DNA of 64,000 nucleotides from Apium graveolens (Eukaryota > Streptophyta > Magnoliopsida > Apiales > Apiaceae): positions 46,798,192 to 46,862,191 of the forward strand of contig NC_133657.1 of the NCBI RefSeq assembly GCF_009905375.1. Reading direction: 5' to 3'. Under the pieces are notes generated by a model. That model did no database searches. It was given only the letters and a program-made list of their open reading frames with translations, and was not told the DNA's origin. Below are positions 49,089 through 59,761 of the stretch, piece after piece. Both the position numbers and the translations under genes were made by a program. The first letter of the stretch is position 1, and each line of letters opens with the position of its first letter.

Positions 49089-49104
49089 AAAGTTGGGGGG
49101 CAAA
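49089..49104 (+). promoter_or_regulatory. Retand-like polypurine tract
   Basis: AAAGTTGGGGGGCAAA directly before the 3' LTR. Confidence 0.85.
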
Positions 49105-49651
49105 TGATAGGGATAAATAAGTCCTGATTTTATAATTAATGGGCTGATAGGCCCAATAAGAAGATGTATGATATTCAGACCAGAAAGGTTAAGCCTGATG
49201 GACCAGATCAGGTCTGATGGAATAAAAGAGGCCCAAAAGCCCTGATTATTAATTAATTTCGTAATTAATTAATAAGGGAAAAATCAGCTATTGAGAAGAG
49301 TCCTGATAAGGATATAAATCCTTATAGATTAGCCTCAAGGGGACCTAAAAGGATATGGAATCAGTTTCCTACTATCTAGGACTCCAAAGTCCATTCTAAT
49401 TATGAGACTTGCCCACCAGGTCTCCTATACCAAGTCCAATTCAAGGACTCCCAACATCTATATAAGGGGTCTCACCCCCACCAATCAGAACTACGTTTTT
49501 TGGCTTGATTCTCTAATTCACAGAGATACGTAGGCATCTCGTAAAGGCAGAATTCAGCTACGATACACGAGAGCAGCCATTAAAGGCCTTGAGCTCCCGA
49601 ATCTTAGTACTAAATACAGCAAATAATAACCTTAGCTTTTTATCCATAACA
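49105..49651 (+). mobile_element. Retand-like 3' LTR
   Basis: 547 bp, two substitutions from the 5' LTR; TATATAA at 49459-49465. Followed by GCAAG (49652-49656). Confidence 0.95.
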
Positions 49652-52600
49652 GCAAGGGTGAGCAACAAGCCCACCAAAATAATATGTAGAATAATTACCA
49701 ATATATGAGCATTCTCATAGTACTCGTGAAAGTCTTGGTCAAAAGAAATGAACCAAGTTTGATCTCTTATGCGACCAAGTCGCAAAATATTCAGTATATA
49801 TACATATATACTTTTCACAATCTTTGAAATCCTCTGACCTGTATAATATACACAGAGTTCCAGTTTATAACTGTATAAAAATATCGTTGCAAGGTGATCT
49901 CATATATCTAACCTTGTTTCAACGTTTTTCTGAAAATCTTTGTCATGCATAAGATAATCAATAACCAGATATAAGTTGAAAAGATGAAGTTACAAGATAC
50001 CCCAATATACTTATATCTTTCCTAAATACTACTTGAACTACCACCGTTCAAGTTATAATCAGTTTCAAAAGTTCATCACACTGATGAGACTACAAGATAA
50101 GACTTGAATAGATTCAATCTTTGAAATATCATTTGAAAGAAATGAAGTTACGAGATACTTCATTAAGTCCCGATATATATCTATATACACCTATATATAT
50201 ATACATTTCATACACTCCTTGAAAACCTCTGTTATGAAAATTATAAACAGAGTTGCAATATCCAATGAATTTGGAAAAACAGAATTTTGGCATAAACCTG
50301 ATATCTTGCTGATCAGGCAAAGATACCAATTAAGTCACCTTTTCTACTAGTAGATGGATGAATCCCCCACCGGTCATCACCCTGGCCACATTAGGGCCTT
50401 ATGCTGGACTGCCACTCAGCCACTTTCGTATTGATGGACTCCCACTGAGCCACTTACACTTTCATGGACGCCCACTGAGCCCATGTTGCTTATGTCGACT
50501 CAATAGATGGACTTACTTCCCGAATGTTGGGTAAGTAATCAATTCATTTATCAAAGCAGCAACCTCGTTACGAATATAAAATACACCACAGAGCCGGATC
50601 TCTCAGCTTTTGAGCGAGTATTTAAATCCCCTTTTAAAGGAAGATCTTAAATATAAAAATAAGTTTTGGGATCCGCTCTAACCTTTAAAATCATTTTGAA
50701 GACTCGAAAATATTTTTAAGAATGTTTGGAGTAATGCTGATTTAATGAAATAAATCAGTCCCGATATATTAGAAAATATCTGAATATTATCATTTAAATA
50801 ATATTCCCATAAAGGATATTCTCTATAAAAATAATTGAAGTAGAAGTTTTAAAACTCATACTTGAAATGAATAATAAATAACCAAAGATATACTTATACG
50901 AAAGCACGATCTTTATTTGAATAATCGAAAATAAGTTTGATTATCGAAACATTATTCTTTAATAAAATAAAGAATATTATTTAATAAAATAAGTGAAGCC
51001 ATAAGTCCTCGAATGAATATTCAAAAATAATATTCATTAAATAAAATAAGCGGAGTCATAAGTCCTGAATGAATATTCAAAATAATGTTCATTAAATAAA
51101 ATAAGCAGAGTCATAAGTCCTCGAATGAATATTCAAAATAATATTCATTAGATAAAATAAGTGGAGTCATAAGTCCTCGAATGAATATTTAAAATAATAT
51201 TCATTAAATAAAATAAAGTTATCGAATAAACCTTATTCGATTAATAGTTTTGAAAACTATATATGTATATATAAATATATATTATACTCGGGAACATCGA
51301 CTCCCGGTTTAGAAATATGTTCACCTTTGGGTCCCCTATACTAAGGTTATACGCAACTACTGCTTATCTCTAGCATAGGTATTATGCAACTTATAAGCAA
51401 TTGAATCAACAATTAGATATCAAGATTACGAAACAGACATGCATATATACCATATCAGCATGCTCCAATTTATCGCAAGATTTTCTAATAACAATCATGC
51501 ACTTATCACAAGATAATGCATATACATATATACATCACAACAACAGTATAACGGGTAGAAAACTTGCCTGAGTGCTCCGGGGTAGACTTAAGCATAGAGT
51601 GGGTCCAGTAACCTATGAACAACAATATAAGCCGGAATTAAACCACAGTCGCTTAAGAAACTAGACTTTATCCACTTAGACCCTAACGTTCGCTTATACG
51701 GTTAACGATTTACGTTAATCGTTCGCACACCCTCGGCTCCACCAATTTTAATAAATTAATCGTTACGAATTTTAAGGCGAATCTTTCGTGAGTACTCTAC
51801 CAACTTCCTAATCTACCTTACATTATTGTTTCGTAATCCAATTAGTCTTTTAGGGGACTTAAACAAGGTCTCAAAGTAAAGCGAGGGGTAAAGATTCGTT
51901 CGCGAAATGCCGTTACTTAAAACGGTCGTTTCTCCTAAACCGTACATCGGAACCAAGCGATCCACATATCAAAACGAAGCTTACGACACGCTCTAGCTAA
52001 AAATGGCAATGTTACAGATTGTTTGTTAAGTTTTCTTTCCTGAATACTAAGAACAAGAAGTTGAATAAAAATGAGCATTATGACGGCTATGTTTACGCGA
52101 TTACCAATGTTTAAACTACTCCAATTAACCACCAACCAACTCATAACCATCAATACAACAAAACTTCACCTAAACCATACCACATCAGTCCATAACCTCC
52201 AAGTTTTTCAACTCAAACCACCACAATCAAGACCTATGAACTATAATCAAGCTTCGATTACCAAAATACTTCCAAATCAAACCAAACTACTAATAATCAC
52301 AATCCATGCTTCTCATTTCACAAAACCTACCATTAAACTTAATAACAAATAAATTAAAGGCTAGGTTTTGAAGTTTATACCTTCCTTGGGAGGTGTTAAG
52401 TTGCTAGGAAGCCTTAAGGAGCCTCCTACAAGCTTGATCTTTCCAAAGAAATCAAGAACACAAAGTTAGGCTTTGAAGTTTCTAAAAGTCCGATTGAAAG
52501 AACTATAAAAATGAGGGTCTTACCTTGCTTGGACAAGACTTGTGAACAAGAGTTGTAGGCCATCTCAATACCTTTCCAACGAGCTATAGAACACAACATT

Positions 52601-53625
52601 TGAGTGAGAAATGAAGGAGATACAGCAGTTTTAATGTGCTGGTTCTGTTTTGGCCGAGAGCAATGGAAATGGGGGAGGAAATGCTTTTGCTTTCTTGTGT
52701 TGGTGGAATAATGTGGTGGATAATGATGGGTTGTCTTGATATTTTGCTAGGTTAATAATAAACAAAGGAGTTAGTGGAAGATGATCTCACCATTTGCCAT
52801 GTGTTGGTGATTTGTGGTGAGATGAGATCATCCCTAGTTAACTATATAATTAACTAGCCATTCCTTCCTAACTATCACTTGGTTTCTTGTTTGATCAACC
52901 ATCCACTTGCCTTGCCACTTGCAAAGGTATTTATAAAAGTCGTTATTCATTTCTTTGTCCGTTTATCACTCAATCTCGTTGATCGTTTGGTTAAATACCT
53001 TAATGGTTTTATTGATAAAATCTTCTTGGTATTTTTAATACCTAAATTAATTCTCCTTTCCTTCTACAGTGTTGTGTGACCTAACAAGTGGTATCAGAGC
53101 CTATCTGTTAACACACATAGAGTAAAGATCCAAAACAATCATGTCTGAAGAAGCAGAAAATCCAACCAAGCCCGCCAAAACTGAAGAAACTCCAAAGACT
53201 CAAACCCACAGTCGATATGAGACTATTAGGGTTCCCATGCTGAGACCTTCTGAGTATCCCATATGGAAAGTGAAGATGGCTATATTTTCTGGAAGCTACA
53301 GATCCAGAATACCTTGACAGAATTTATGATGGACCGCAGCATCCGGAAAACGTCTCCTTGAATTTAAAATCCTTCATCTTAATATTAATTTCTTAAATCC
53401 CTTAATGTCTGGTGGAAATCTCGGGGAAAAATAAAAGTGCTCGTTTTTGAAATCCGATGGCTTTTACATACACTTATTTTCTTTATGGAATACTAATACG
53501 ATCTTAGAATTTCCATAACAGTACTCGTATATATCGTGGTCTGATAATTTTTCTTAATCAGCATTATCAGCAAACGTTACTATTCATCCGGGTTTCAAAA
53601 ATTTCCAAAAATTGGGGTTATTACA
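49652..53625 (-). mobile_element. Long-LTR Gypsy 5' LTR, outer segment
   Basis: Continues the LTR from 39269 (the first five bases are the duplicated GCAAG) and matches 29545-33222 at high identity, ending GGGGTTATTACA then TGGGT. Contains the minisatellite (50990-51215) and a foreign 296-bp scrap at 53060-53355. Confidence 0.92.
53060..53355 (+). mobile_element. Captured Copia fragment (LTR tip, PBS, gag start)
   Basis: Present in this LTR only; the partner LTR has ATAA at the same point (32948-32951). Contains the end of an LTR (GTGACCTAACA), PBS TGGTATCAGAGC (53089-53100), a leader, and the start of a Copia gag from ATG 53141 (MSEEAENPTKPAKTEETPKT, then LRPSEYPIWKVKMAIF), which is then broken by a one-base frame change and continues EATDPEYLDRIYDG. 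No target duplication and no LTR of its own. Not from the Copia element at 53626-56708. Confidence 0.85.
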
Positions 53626-55656
53626 TGGGTGCTGGCATAGCAAGTTTGTAATTAATAGATAAATTCTTAACACTACCACACTTCACACAGTTTTTTCTAG
53701 GAGCATGTTTATCAGGTGTGTAGTTGTTATGTTTGTTAATTCCTACTTTCCCGTTCCTATTATTTTTCCTTTTAGACTCTGCTTTCACTTCAAATTTCTC
53801 CAATCTATCATTTAATTGCTTAATAGACAGATGCCCTACATTGACTCTCTTGTTCTGTTTCACTTGACTTGTTTCTTCTGGAATAAAGTTCTTAGAAACT
53901 GATCCATATTTTTCATTTAATTCAGCTAGCTTGACTTTGCTGACTGGCTTACTTTCACTCAACGGATGTGGTTTATTGTCTTTCGACGGATAATCCTTTT
54001 GATTATTCTACGGATAATGTTCATCATCCATTGAATCCACATTCGTTGAAAGTCCTTCAACCAAATTGGGGTCAAGTTTCTCCTTACTCTTTTTCCAGGC
54101 TGCATCACAGAAGGATTCTATACCTTGAAATTTAGTAATTTGAGCATGGACATCTCCAGATGATTTCCATGACTTAATTACTTCATGTTCTCGTTCAAGT
54201 TGCTTTCTTCAAATTTCCTCTTTCTTTAAGTATTCAGTCAGTTCATCTTTGGCAACCTTGCACTCCATCTTCAGTTTCTCAAACTTAAAAAATTGAGTTT
54301 CTAACACATTATTTATTTCACTTAAAGAAAAATTATTCGCTTTAATTTTAGAGTTTTCTTTAGTGAGAGATTTGAGTGTAACACGCAGATGATATAATTC
54401 AGTAGACATGTCATTTATGGCATCATTACACTCAGCTTTAGATAATTGTGCTAGATTAGTGGCGATTACCTGATTACTGGATGAACTGACCTCTATTTCA
54501 TCTGATTTGGCCATAAGGGCTAGATTGACATAGCTTGTATCATCATCATCTTCTAATCCATCAGCAGCCCAGTCATTTTATTGAGTTAGAAAGGCCCTTT
54601 TCTTTTGTTTGAGAAAATCAAAATATTTCCTTTTGTAATCTACAGGCTCAAACTTCTTTCTATCAAAATCAGGCTTTCTACATTCATTGGCAAAATGACC
54701 ACTCAAGCCACACTTGCAACATTTAAATTTTGACTTGTCAACCATGTTTCTGTTTGACTTGGATACTCTAAAATTCTTGTTGAATTTGAGCTTGGCAAAC
54801 CTCCTGGATAGAAAAGCCAGATGCTCATCTATGTCATCCATGTTATCTTGACTGAGATGGTCTTCATGTTCAGCCACTAGCCCTTTTTCCCTGCGTTCAC
54901 AAACTCTAGGGTTTCGTGCAGATTTAACAGCTTTAACCTTTATCTCCTTCTCCTTTTCTTGCTCAGCAACCAGTGCAATGGATCCTCCTTTCTTTCTTCC
55001 TTTCTCCAGCTTCTCATCTTGCTCTATTTCAAGCTCATAGGTCTCTAGAATCCCATACAGTCTATCCAAGGTGAATTCCTTGTAATCTTGAGGGTTTCTT
55101 AGTGAGACTGTCATAGGCTTCCATTCCTTTGGTAGAGATCTGAGGAATTTGAGGTTTGAGTCCTTTGTTTGATAGACTCTTCCATGCAATTTCAGAGCAT
55201 TCGGCAGTTTTGGAAATCTACTGAAAATGTCAGTGAGTGACTTACTTTCTTCACATGAAAATGCTCATATTGTTGAATCAAGAGTTGCATTTTATTTTTA
55301 TTTACTTGCTCAGTTCCATCACATATAACCTGAATAGTATCCCTAACCTCTTTAGCAGTTTTGCAATTTATGATGTTGTCAAATATATCACCATCAACAC
55401 CACTAAACAAAATGTTCATGGCCTTCTTATCCTTATGAACTTGTTTAATATCTGGATCAGACCATTCTGCTCTAGGCTTTGGGATGGATGGCTCATTTCC
55501 TGTAGCATCTCTTATAGGGACATGTGGATCTTTCTCAATGCAGTCCACATACTCTTCATCTTAAGATAGGAGATGCAGGTGCATCTTCACCTTCTAGTGG
55601 TGATAGTTATCTTTATCCGAAAATGGAATTTTTACTCCAACATCTTTTCTGCTCAT
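53626..55656 (-). pseudogene. Copia gag
   Basis: Probable start ATG at 55654-55656 (MSRKDVGVKIPFSDKDNYHH), then two early stop codons before DEEYVDCIEKDPHVP. UBN2-type gag core over 55192-55548 and 54578-55189 (DKKAMNILFSGVDGDIFDNI, LPKEWKPMTVSLRNP, KEFTLDRLYGILETYELEIE), zinc knuckle CCKCGLSGHFANEC near 54690-54730, then coiled-coil-like Lys/Glu-rich sequence 54209-54514 (YHLRVTLKSLTKENSKIKAN) and a linker to 53626. At least four stops or frame breaks. Motif copies of the CAACGGAT type occur within the coding sequence at 53945-54055. Confidence 0.85.
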
Positions 55657-55702
55657 CTTGTTAGTTGTTGTGATCTTTAAACTCTTTGTTCTTCAAGAGC
55701 TT

Positions 55703-55714
55703 GCTCTGATACCA
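55703..55714 (-). promoter_or_regulatory. Copia primer-binding site
   Basis: Minus strand TGGTATCAGAGC, complementary to initiator tRNA-Met. Confidence 0.88.
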
Positions 55715-55716
55715 AT

Positions 55717-56708
55717 TGTCATTCCCTAATAATCTAACAAAGAATTACAGAAAGGGGGGGGGTTGAATGTAATTCTTGCTACTTTTAAGAACAGCTCTAC
55801 TGTGAATATATAACTGTGTTTGATTAGGCTATGATGCGGAATGAAAGTATTGATGAAATCAAAACACAAAGTAATCAAATACAAGTATTTAAAAACTTTT
55901 TGGTGGATTGAACTTATCCACCACAGATATATATTAATATGAAAACTCTGTGATGCAATGTTTGCACACAGCTGCTTACAAGTTGAACTTACAAAGAATA
56001 GAGAAATTCTTTACAGATGTAGCTTTATCTATTTCTCTGGTAATTGCTTACTAACTTGGATACTTTTCAACTTGCTACCCTTGGTTTATATATCACCAAG
56101 TCACATGATAAAGAGACAAACAAATAAGATAAAATGTTTTTAGTCTAATCTCATGCTGCTTCATTTCTCAATCCAGCATCTTTGAATATCTTCAGTTTAG
56201 CAATGAAATGGAAATGCTTCCTTGTTCTCTAAAACCTGAATCTGCCACAGTCCATTTGCATACAACCAACGCATGTGACTGTCAAGTCACTATCAACTGC
56301 TCTTTTGAATTTGATCATCCGTTGAAACTTCACTTGATCATCCGTTGAAACTGAGGTTGATCATCTGTTGAAGCTTTAGTTGAGCATCCGTTGAAGCTTT
56401 ATGAATCATCCATTGAGACTGTTTTCTTGGTAGTTGACTCCATTTCATTTATACAAGATTAGAAGGCATCTAATATTTACATTTAACCAACCTATCTTGC
56501 ACATCAAGCCAGTAGTCAAGATGACTAAAACATTCTGCAACATCTAGATCACTAAAGCATTATTATATGCAGGAATGTGCTACTAATCTTATTATTACAT
56601 AAGCTACTCTTTCAACGGATGTTGAATTGATCATCCGTTGAAAGCTACAAAATCACTTAAATAAAATCTACTAAGTGTTTTGTTCAAGTTATCATCAAGT
56701 ACACAACA
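55717..56708 (-). mobile_element. Copia 5' LTR
   Basis: 992 bp; plus-strand reading TGTCATTCCC to CACAACA. Carries at least six CATCCGTTGAA-type half-sites: a row at about 56318-56420 spaced about 22-25 bp and an inverted pair at 56609-56644 with 13-bp arms. Confidence 0.87.
56609..56644. repeat. Inverted repeat in Copia LTR
   Basis: CTTTCAACGGATG (56609-56621) and its exact reverse complement CATCCGTTGAAAG (56632-56644), loop of 10 bases. Confidence 0.95.
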
Positions 56709-57681
56709 TATTCCTAATACCTAGCTTGGTGGGACTTGCTACATTCAGTGGCAAAGTGCCCAACCTCATCACAATTGTAGCATCTGAACTTGTTTCAGCC
56801 AACCATCCATGTCTTGTATCCATACCATGAAGATGAATTTGACCTTTGTCCACGATTGTTGCTTCAAGAACCCCTCTAACCAGTCATCCATCTAAACTTC
56901 AAAGGGCATTTCAGTTTTAGAATTTAGCTTTGCAGCAATTATGTCTAGCTCTTTGTAGTCACTTGAAACAAGCGCAGTGGTCTTGAGCAATTCAGCATTC
57001 TTTCTATCAAATATACCAACATCATAGATGATTTTCCTTTATTCTTGCTCCATCTCATTTTTTCATTTTACCATACAACTTCTCAAGTGCCATGGTCTTG
57101 AAGTAAGCACGTTCATGAACATATCAAGCTTTATTCTATAAGTTGTGAGGTAAGGTCAGCATGGACTTCCTATTGACTTCTCTTTGAGGATAATTCTTAC
57201 CATGTATGCCCAAATTATTCAAAAATTTATTTAGACTTTCAAAAACTTGGGTTATACTTTCTCCTGGTAAGGATTTAAAGGCCTCGTATTGTAAAGTCAA
57301 AATATCCAGTCGATTTTTCCGGACGTCTTCAGTTCCTTCCATCAGCAAATCTATGGTTTCCCACATGTGCCTTGCACTCTCACAAACCAAAATTTGGTGA
57401 CTCACATCATCATCCATATAATCCACCAATATAAGTTACAGGCCTTCATCATATCCAATCAACTATTTGTTCTTTGCAGTCCACTCTTCTTCAAGATGTA
57501 AAATTTTAACTCCAATCTCAGTTGGATAATCCTTCAATGGAACATGTCTACCATTCTTTAGGACATTCCTATATTCTGGATTTGAAACCTGAATATAAAA
57601 AAGCATATTTTTCTTCCATAGATTATACCGTGATTTATCAAACTAAGGAACCTTAATACTACCAACCTTCTGAGAACTCAT
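56709..57681 (-). pseudogene. Second Copia family: gag
   Basis: ATG at 57679-57681 (MSSQKVGSIKVP, then a stop, then FDKSRYNLWKKNMLFYIQVS). Core frame 57136-57429: HQILVCESARHMWETIDLLM and LDILTLQYEAFKSLPGESIT. Zinc knuckle CYNCDEVGHFATEC at about 56745-56790. The remainder of the element is displaced to the left of the window by the later insertions. Different family from the gag at 53626-55656. Confidence 0.82.
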
Positions 57682-57885
57682 ATTTTTCAGATATGGGAAA
57701 ATTTTGCAATATACTATCTCAAAATACAACTACCCGGTCAATCAACAAAACCAAAATTCAATCAAGCCAAACCAATAAATCCAAAATCAGATCTACACCA
57801 ACGAAATCAATATCGGTCTCCGTACAACCAAAATTAACACAAAACTCGCTAATCTAACGGATCTGACCTGTATATCGATCAACGA

Positions 57886-57897
57886 GCTCTGATACCA
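57886..57897 (-). promoter_or_regulatory. Second Copia: primer-binding site
   Basis: Minus strand TGGTATCAGAGC next to the LTR start. Confidence 0.87.
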
Positions 57898-57899
57898 AT

Positions 57900-59490
57900 T
57901 GTTAGGTCCATTAGGTACATACGAGGGGATGAATTTATGTTTTTTATTTTAAATCTAAAATGCAACAAAAAATGATATTTTAAAATAAAATAAACAAACA
58001 CAAGAGATTTCGCAGAATAATCCTTATATAAAGAGATTAAACTACAAAGGTTTTCTTACACTTTTAAATATAGATTCAAAGTTTCAAAAAAAGAGCCAGT
58101 ACAAATATATAATCTATCAAACTAATGGCTTCTTTCTATTACTTTGAAAACCTATAACTCTTATGAAATGATAATTAATACAATCAAAGAGGCTATAAAT
58201 GATGAGTACTATCATATGTGAGTAATCAATTGGGCATGACCTCTCCTTGTCAAATTAATATTTTTGTATGCTGAAAATAATTCACAATATTCATTTATGG
58301 ATAGATATAATTCTAGTCTCCATCTTTTTGATTATATAGGCTGGTAGGAAGAGTAGTATCTTGAAGAGAAGGAAAACATACGTCGCTAAATTTAATCCAA
58401 GTATTCAAAATGACAAAGCTTGCAAATTATCTTTATCTTGAATTAAGTGGCGCGTAGGATGAACACATGCACTTAGAATCTTCAAGTAAAATGCCATGTG
58501 GCGCCTACTAGGGTAATAGCAAGGAGTTATGGCGCCTAAAATGTTAAAAGGTGGAGTTTTGATTTAGTTTCTGGGTAGACAAGTTGCAGGTGGCTCCTAC
58601 AAGGGTTCTTTGCCTTAGCACTTGAAGTTTGTGGCGCCTACAAGGGTACCAAGGAGAGTGTGGTGCCTACTTGGGGCCAATGCAGCTTTCTTACTTAGTT
58701 TTTCTAAGTAAGTGGCGCCAAGAGTGAACAAAGTGCACTTCTGACTTAGATTTTGATCTCATTTCTTCCATGTTGCTCATACTAGGTCAAGACCACTTTT
58801 AGTACTTTGTTTTTAAACCATACTATAAGGTAGCGGCTTCTACTAGGTAAGAGAGTAGCCTTGGTGACTCCTAATACAAGGTAGTGATCACTTTGAGTTA
58901 GTTTCTGTAGAGCACTTTAACCCTTGAACTGTTGTGTCTTCACGTCTTTTCTTCGAGTCTTCGTATAAACCATATAATCTTCATATTTAGATACAAATCA
59001 TTTTTAACAATTCTTCTTATGATAGTGCCTAGTTTCCCTTCACAGATCACTAACACCTAGTACAATAGTCTAGTTCATAAATAATTAGTTCAGCTCTCAT
59101 GCCTTCGTACTATAATCTTGACAAAATATTGCTAAGTCTTCTACCTTTTATAACCAACTTCACGTAGAATTCTTTAGGTCTTCATATTAATCCTAATATC
59201 TTCTTCTAATGATTTCAACCTTATTCCTCTGTTGCCTGAACATCTTAATAAACTTCATACAGACTTCTGGTGATGTCTTCTTCACTGCAGCTACCATTAT
59301 TATTATGTATATACCCAATAATCAATATGTACCGATTCTAGTGGAACATAGATTATTTGCAATTCCGTTGTTCTATATTGAGTTATCCAAAATAACATTG
59401 TTGAGTTAGACATAATCTTGCTCAACATTTCTTTTAGAGAAAGAATTTCCATGACCGTATTTTTCTGAACAAGATTGTGACGGCCGTTAA
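57900..59490 (-). mobile_element. Second Copia: 5' LTR, outer boundary uncertain
   Basis: Begins TGTTAGGTCC beside the PBS. No gene inside. The outer end cannot be fixed because the partner LTR is off-window; it lies at or before the start of the next LTR at 59494. Contains the GGCGCC motif series at 58447-58720. Confidence 0.6.
58447..58720 (+). repeat. Dispersed GTGGCGCCTAC motif series
   Basis: Seven same-strand copies of GTGGCGCCTACAAGGGT or variants starting near 58447, 58498, 58530, 58590, 58631, 58660 and 58712, with unrelated sequence between. Confidence 0.85.
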
Positions 59491-59493
59491 AAT

Positions 59494-59761
59494 TGTAATA
59501 ACCTAAAGTTTTGAGACTTTGTAAAATATTCGATGAATAGTAACCCTGACGATCAGGGAATGTTTTTTAGCCCACACTATATTATGCATGGAAAATTTAG
59601 TTTCCGAGTCGATATCGTGATTATACGTACCAAATGAGTGTATGTAAATGCCATTAGTTTTCGAAAAAAATGAACTTTGTAAAACGACCTTATCTTACGA
59701 ACCATCGAGAAATACGAGAAACACATTACAATTATGAATCTAGAATTCTTCAAATTAAAAC
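59494..59761 (+). mobile_element. Long-LTR Gypsy LTR, left segment
   Basis: Starts TGTAATAACC and carries GATGAATAGTAAC, CCCACACTATA and GTGTATGTAAA in the same order as the long-LTR family (compare 1-110). Interrupted by a solo LTR at 59762. Confidence 0.75.

Larger units (their letters stand above)
45556..49104 (+). other. Retand-like 3' non-coding region
   Basis: 3.5 kb, no gene. Zones in order: 45750-47540 rich in AAGCCCAG and GGGCCCAA words; 46380-47990 rich in CCTGACCGAAA, CCTGATCGAA and TTCGACCAGG words in both orientations; 47113-47153 TA microsatellite; 48021-48839 111-bp tandem array; 48840-48960 short AAAATTAGGGAAAAATCC-type units. Long repeat-bearing 3' regions are known in Tat elements, but what this one does is not. 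Confidence 0.85.
39270..49651 (+). mobile_element. Tat/Retand-like Gypsy element, full length and young
   Basis: 10,382 bp with 547-bp LTRs (39270-39816 and 49105-49651), TGAT...AACA ends, GCAAG duplications, PBS beginning TGGCGCCGTCTGTGGG at about 39819, gag-pol with a second (archaeal-type) RNase H, and a 3.5-kb non-coding region between pol and the 3' LTR. The extra RNase H, this PBS and the long repeat-bearing 3' region are marks of the plant Tat lineage. Confidence 0.93.
29106..53625 (-). mobile_element. Long-LTR Gypsy element, non-autonomous, with nested insertions
   Basis: Minus strand. LTRs 29106-33222 (4,117 bp) and 38834-53625 (about 4.1 kb after removing a nested Retand and a 296-bp Copia scrap). 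Flanked by TGGGT duplications. PBS and PPT are present. The interior (33223-38833, 5.6 kb) holds only decayed, out-of-order Tekay-like fragments, so the element cannot supply its own proteins. Confidence 0.92.
53626..56708 (-). mobile_element. Copia element with accessory ORF, 5' half
   Basis: Minus strand: 5' LTR 55717-56708, PBS 55703-55714, gag from ATG 55654-55656 down to the Gypsy insertion at 53625. The LTR's outer end (CACAACA at 56708) abuts another Copia's gag, so TATTC (56709-56713) is the expected target duplication. Confidence 0.87.

Noticed and set aside
57900..59490. Possible host gene between Copia LTR and Gypsy LTR
   Set aside because: Only one frame above 60 aa (59209-59409), without a domain; the stretch follows directly from a PBS and LTR start and is best read as LTR.
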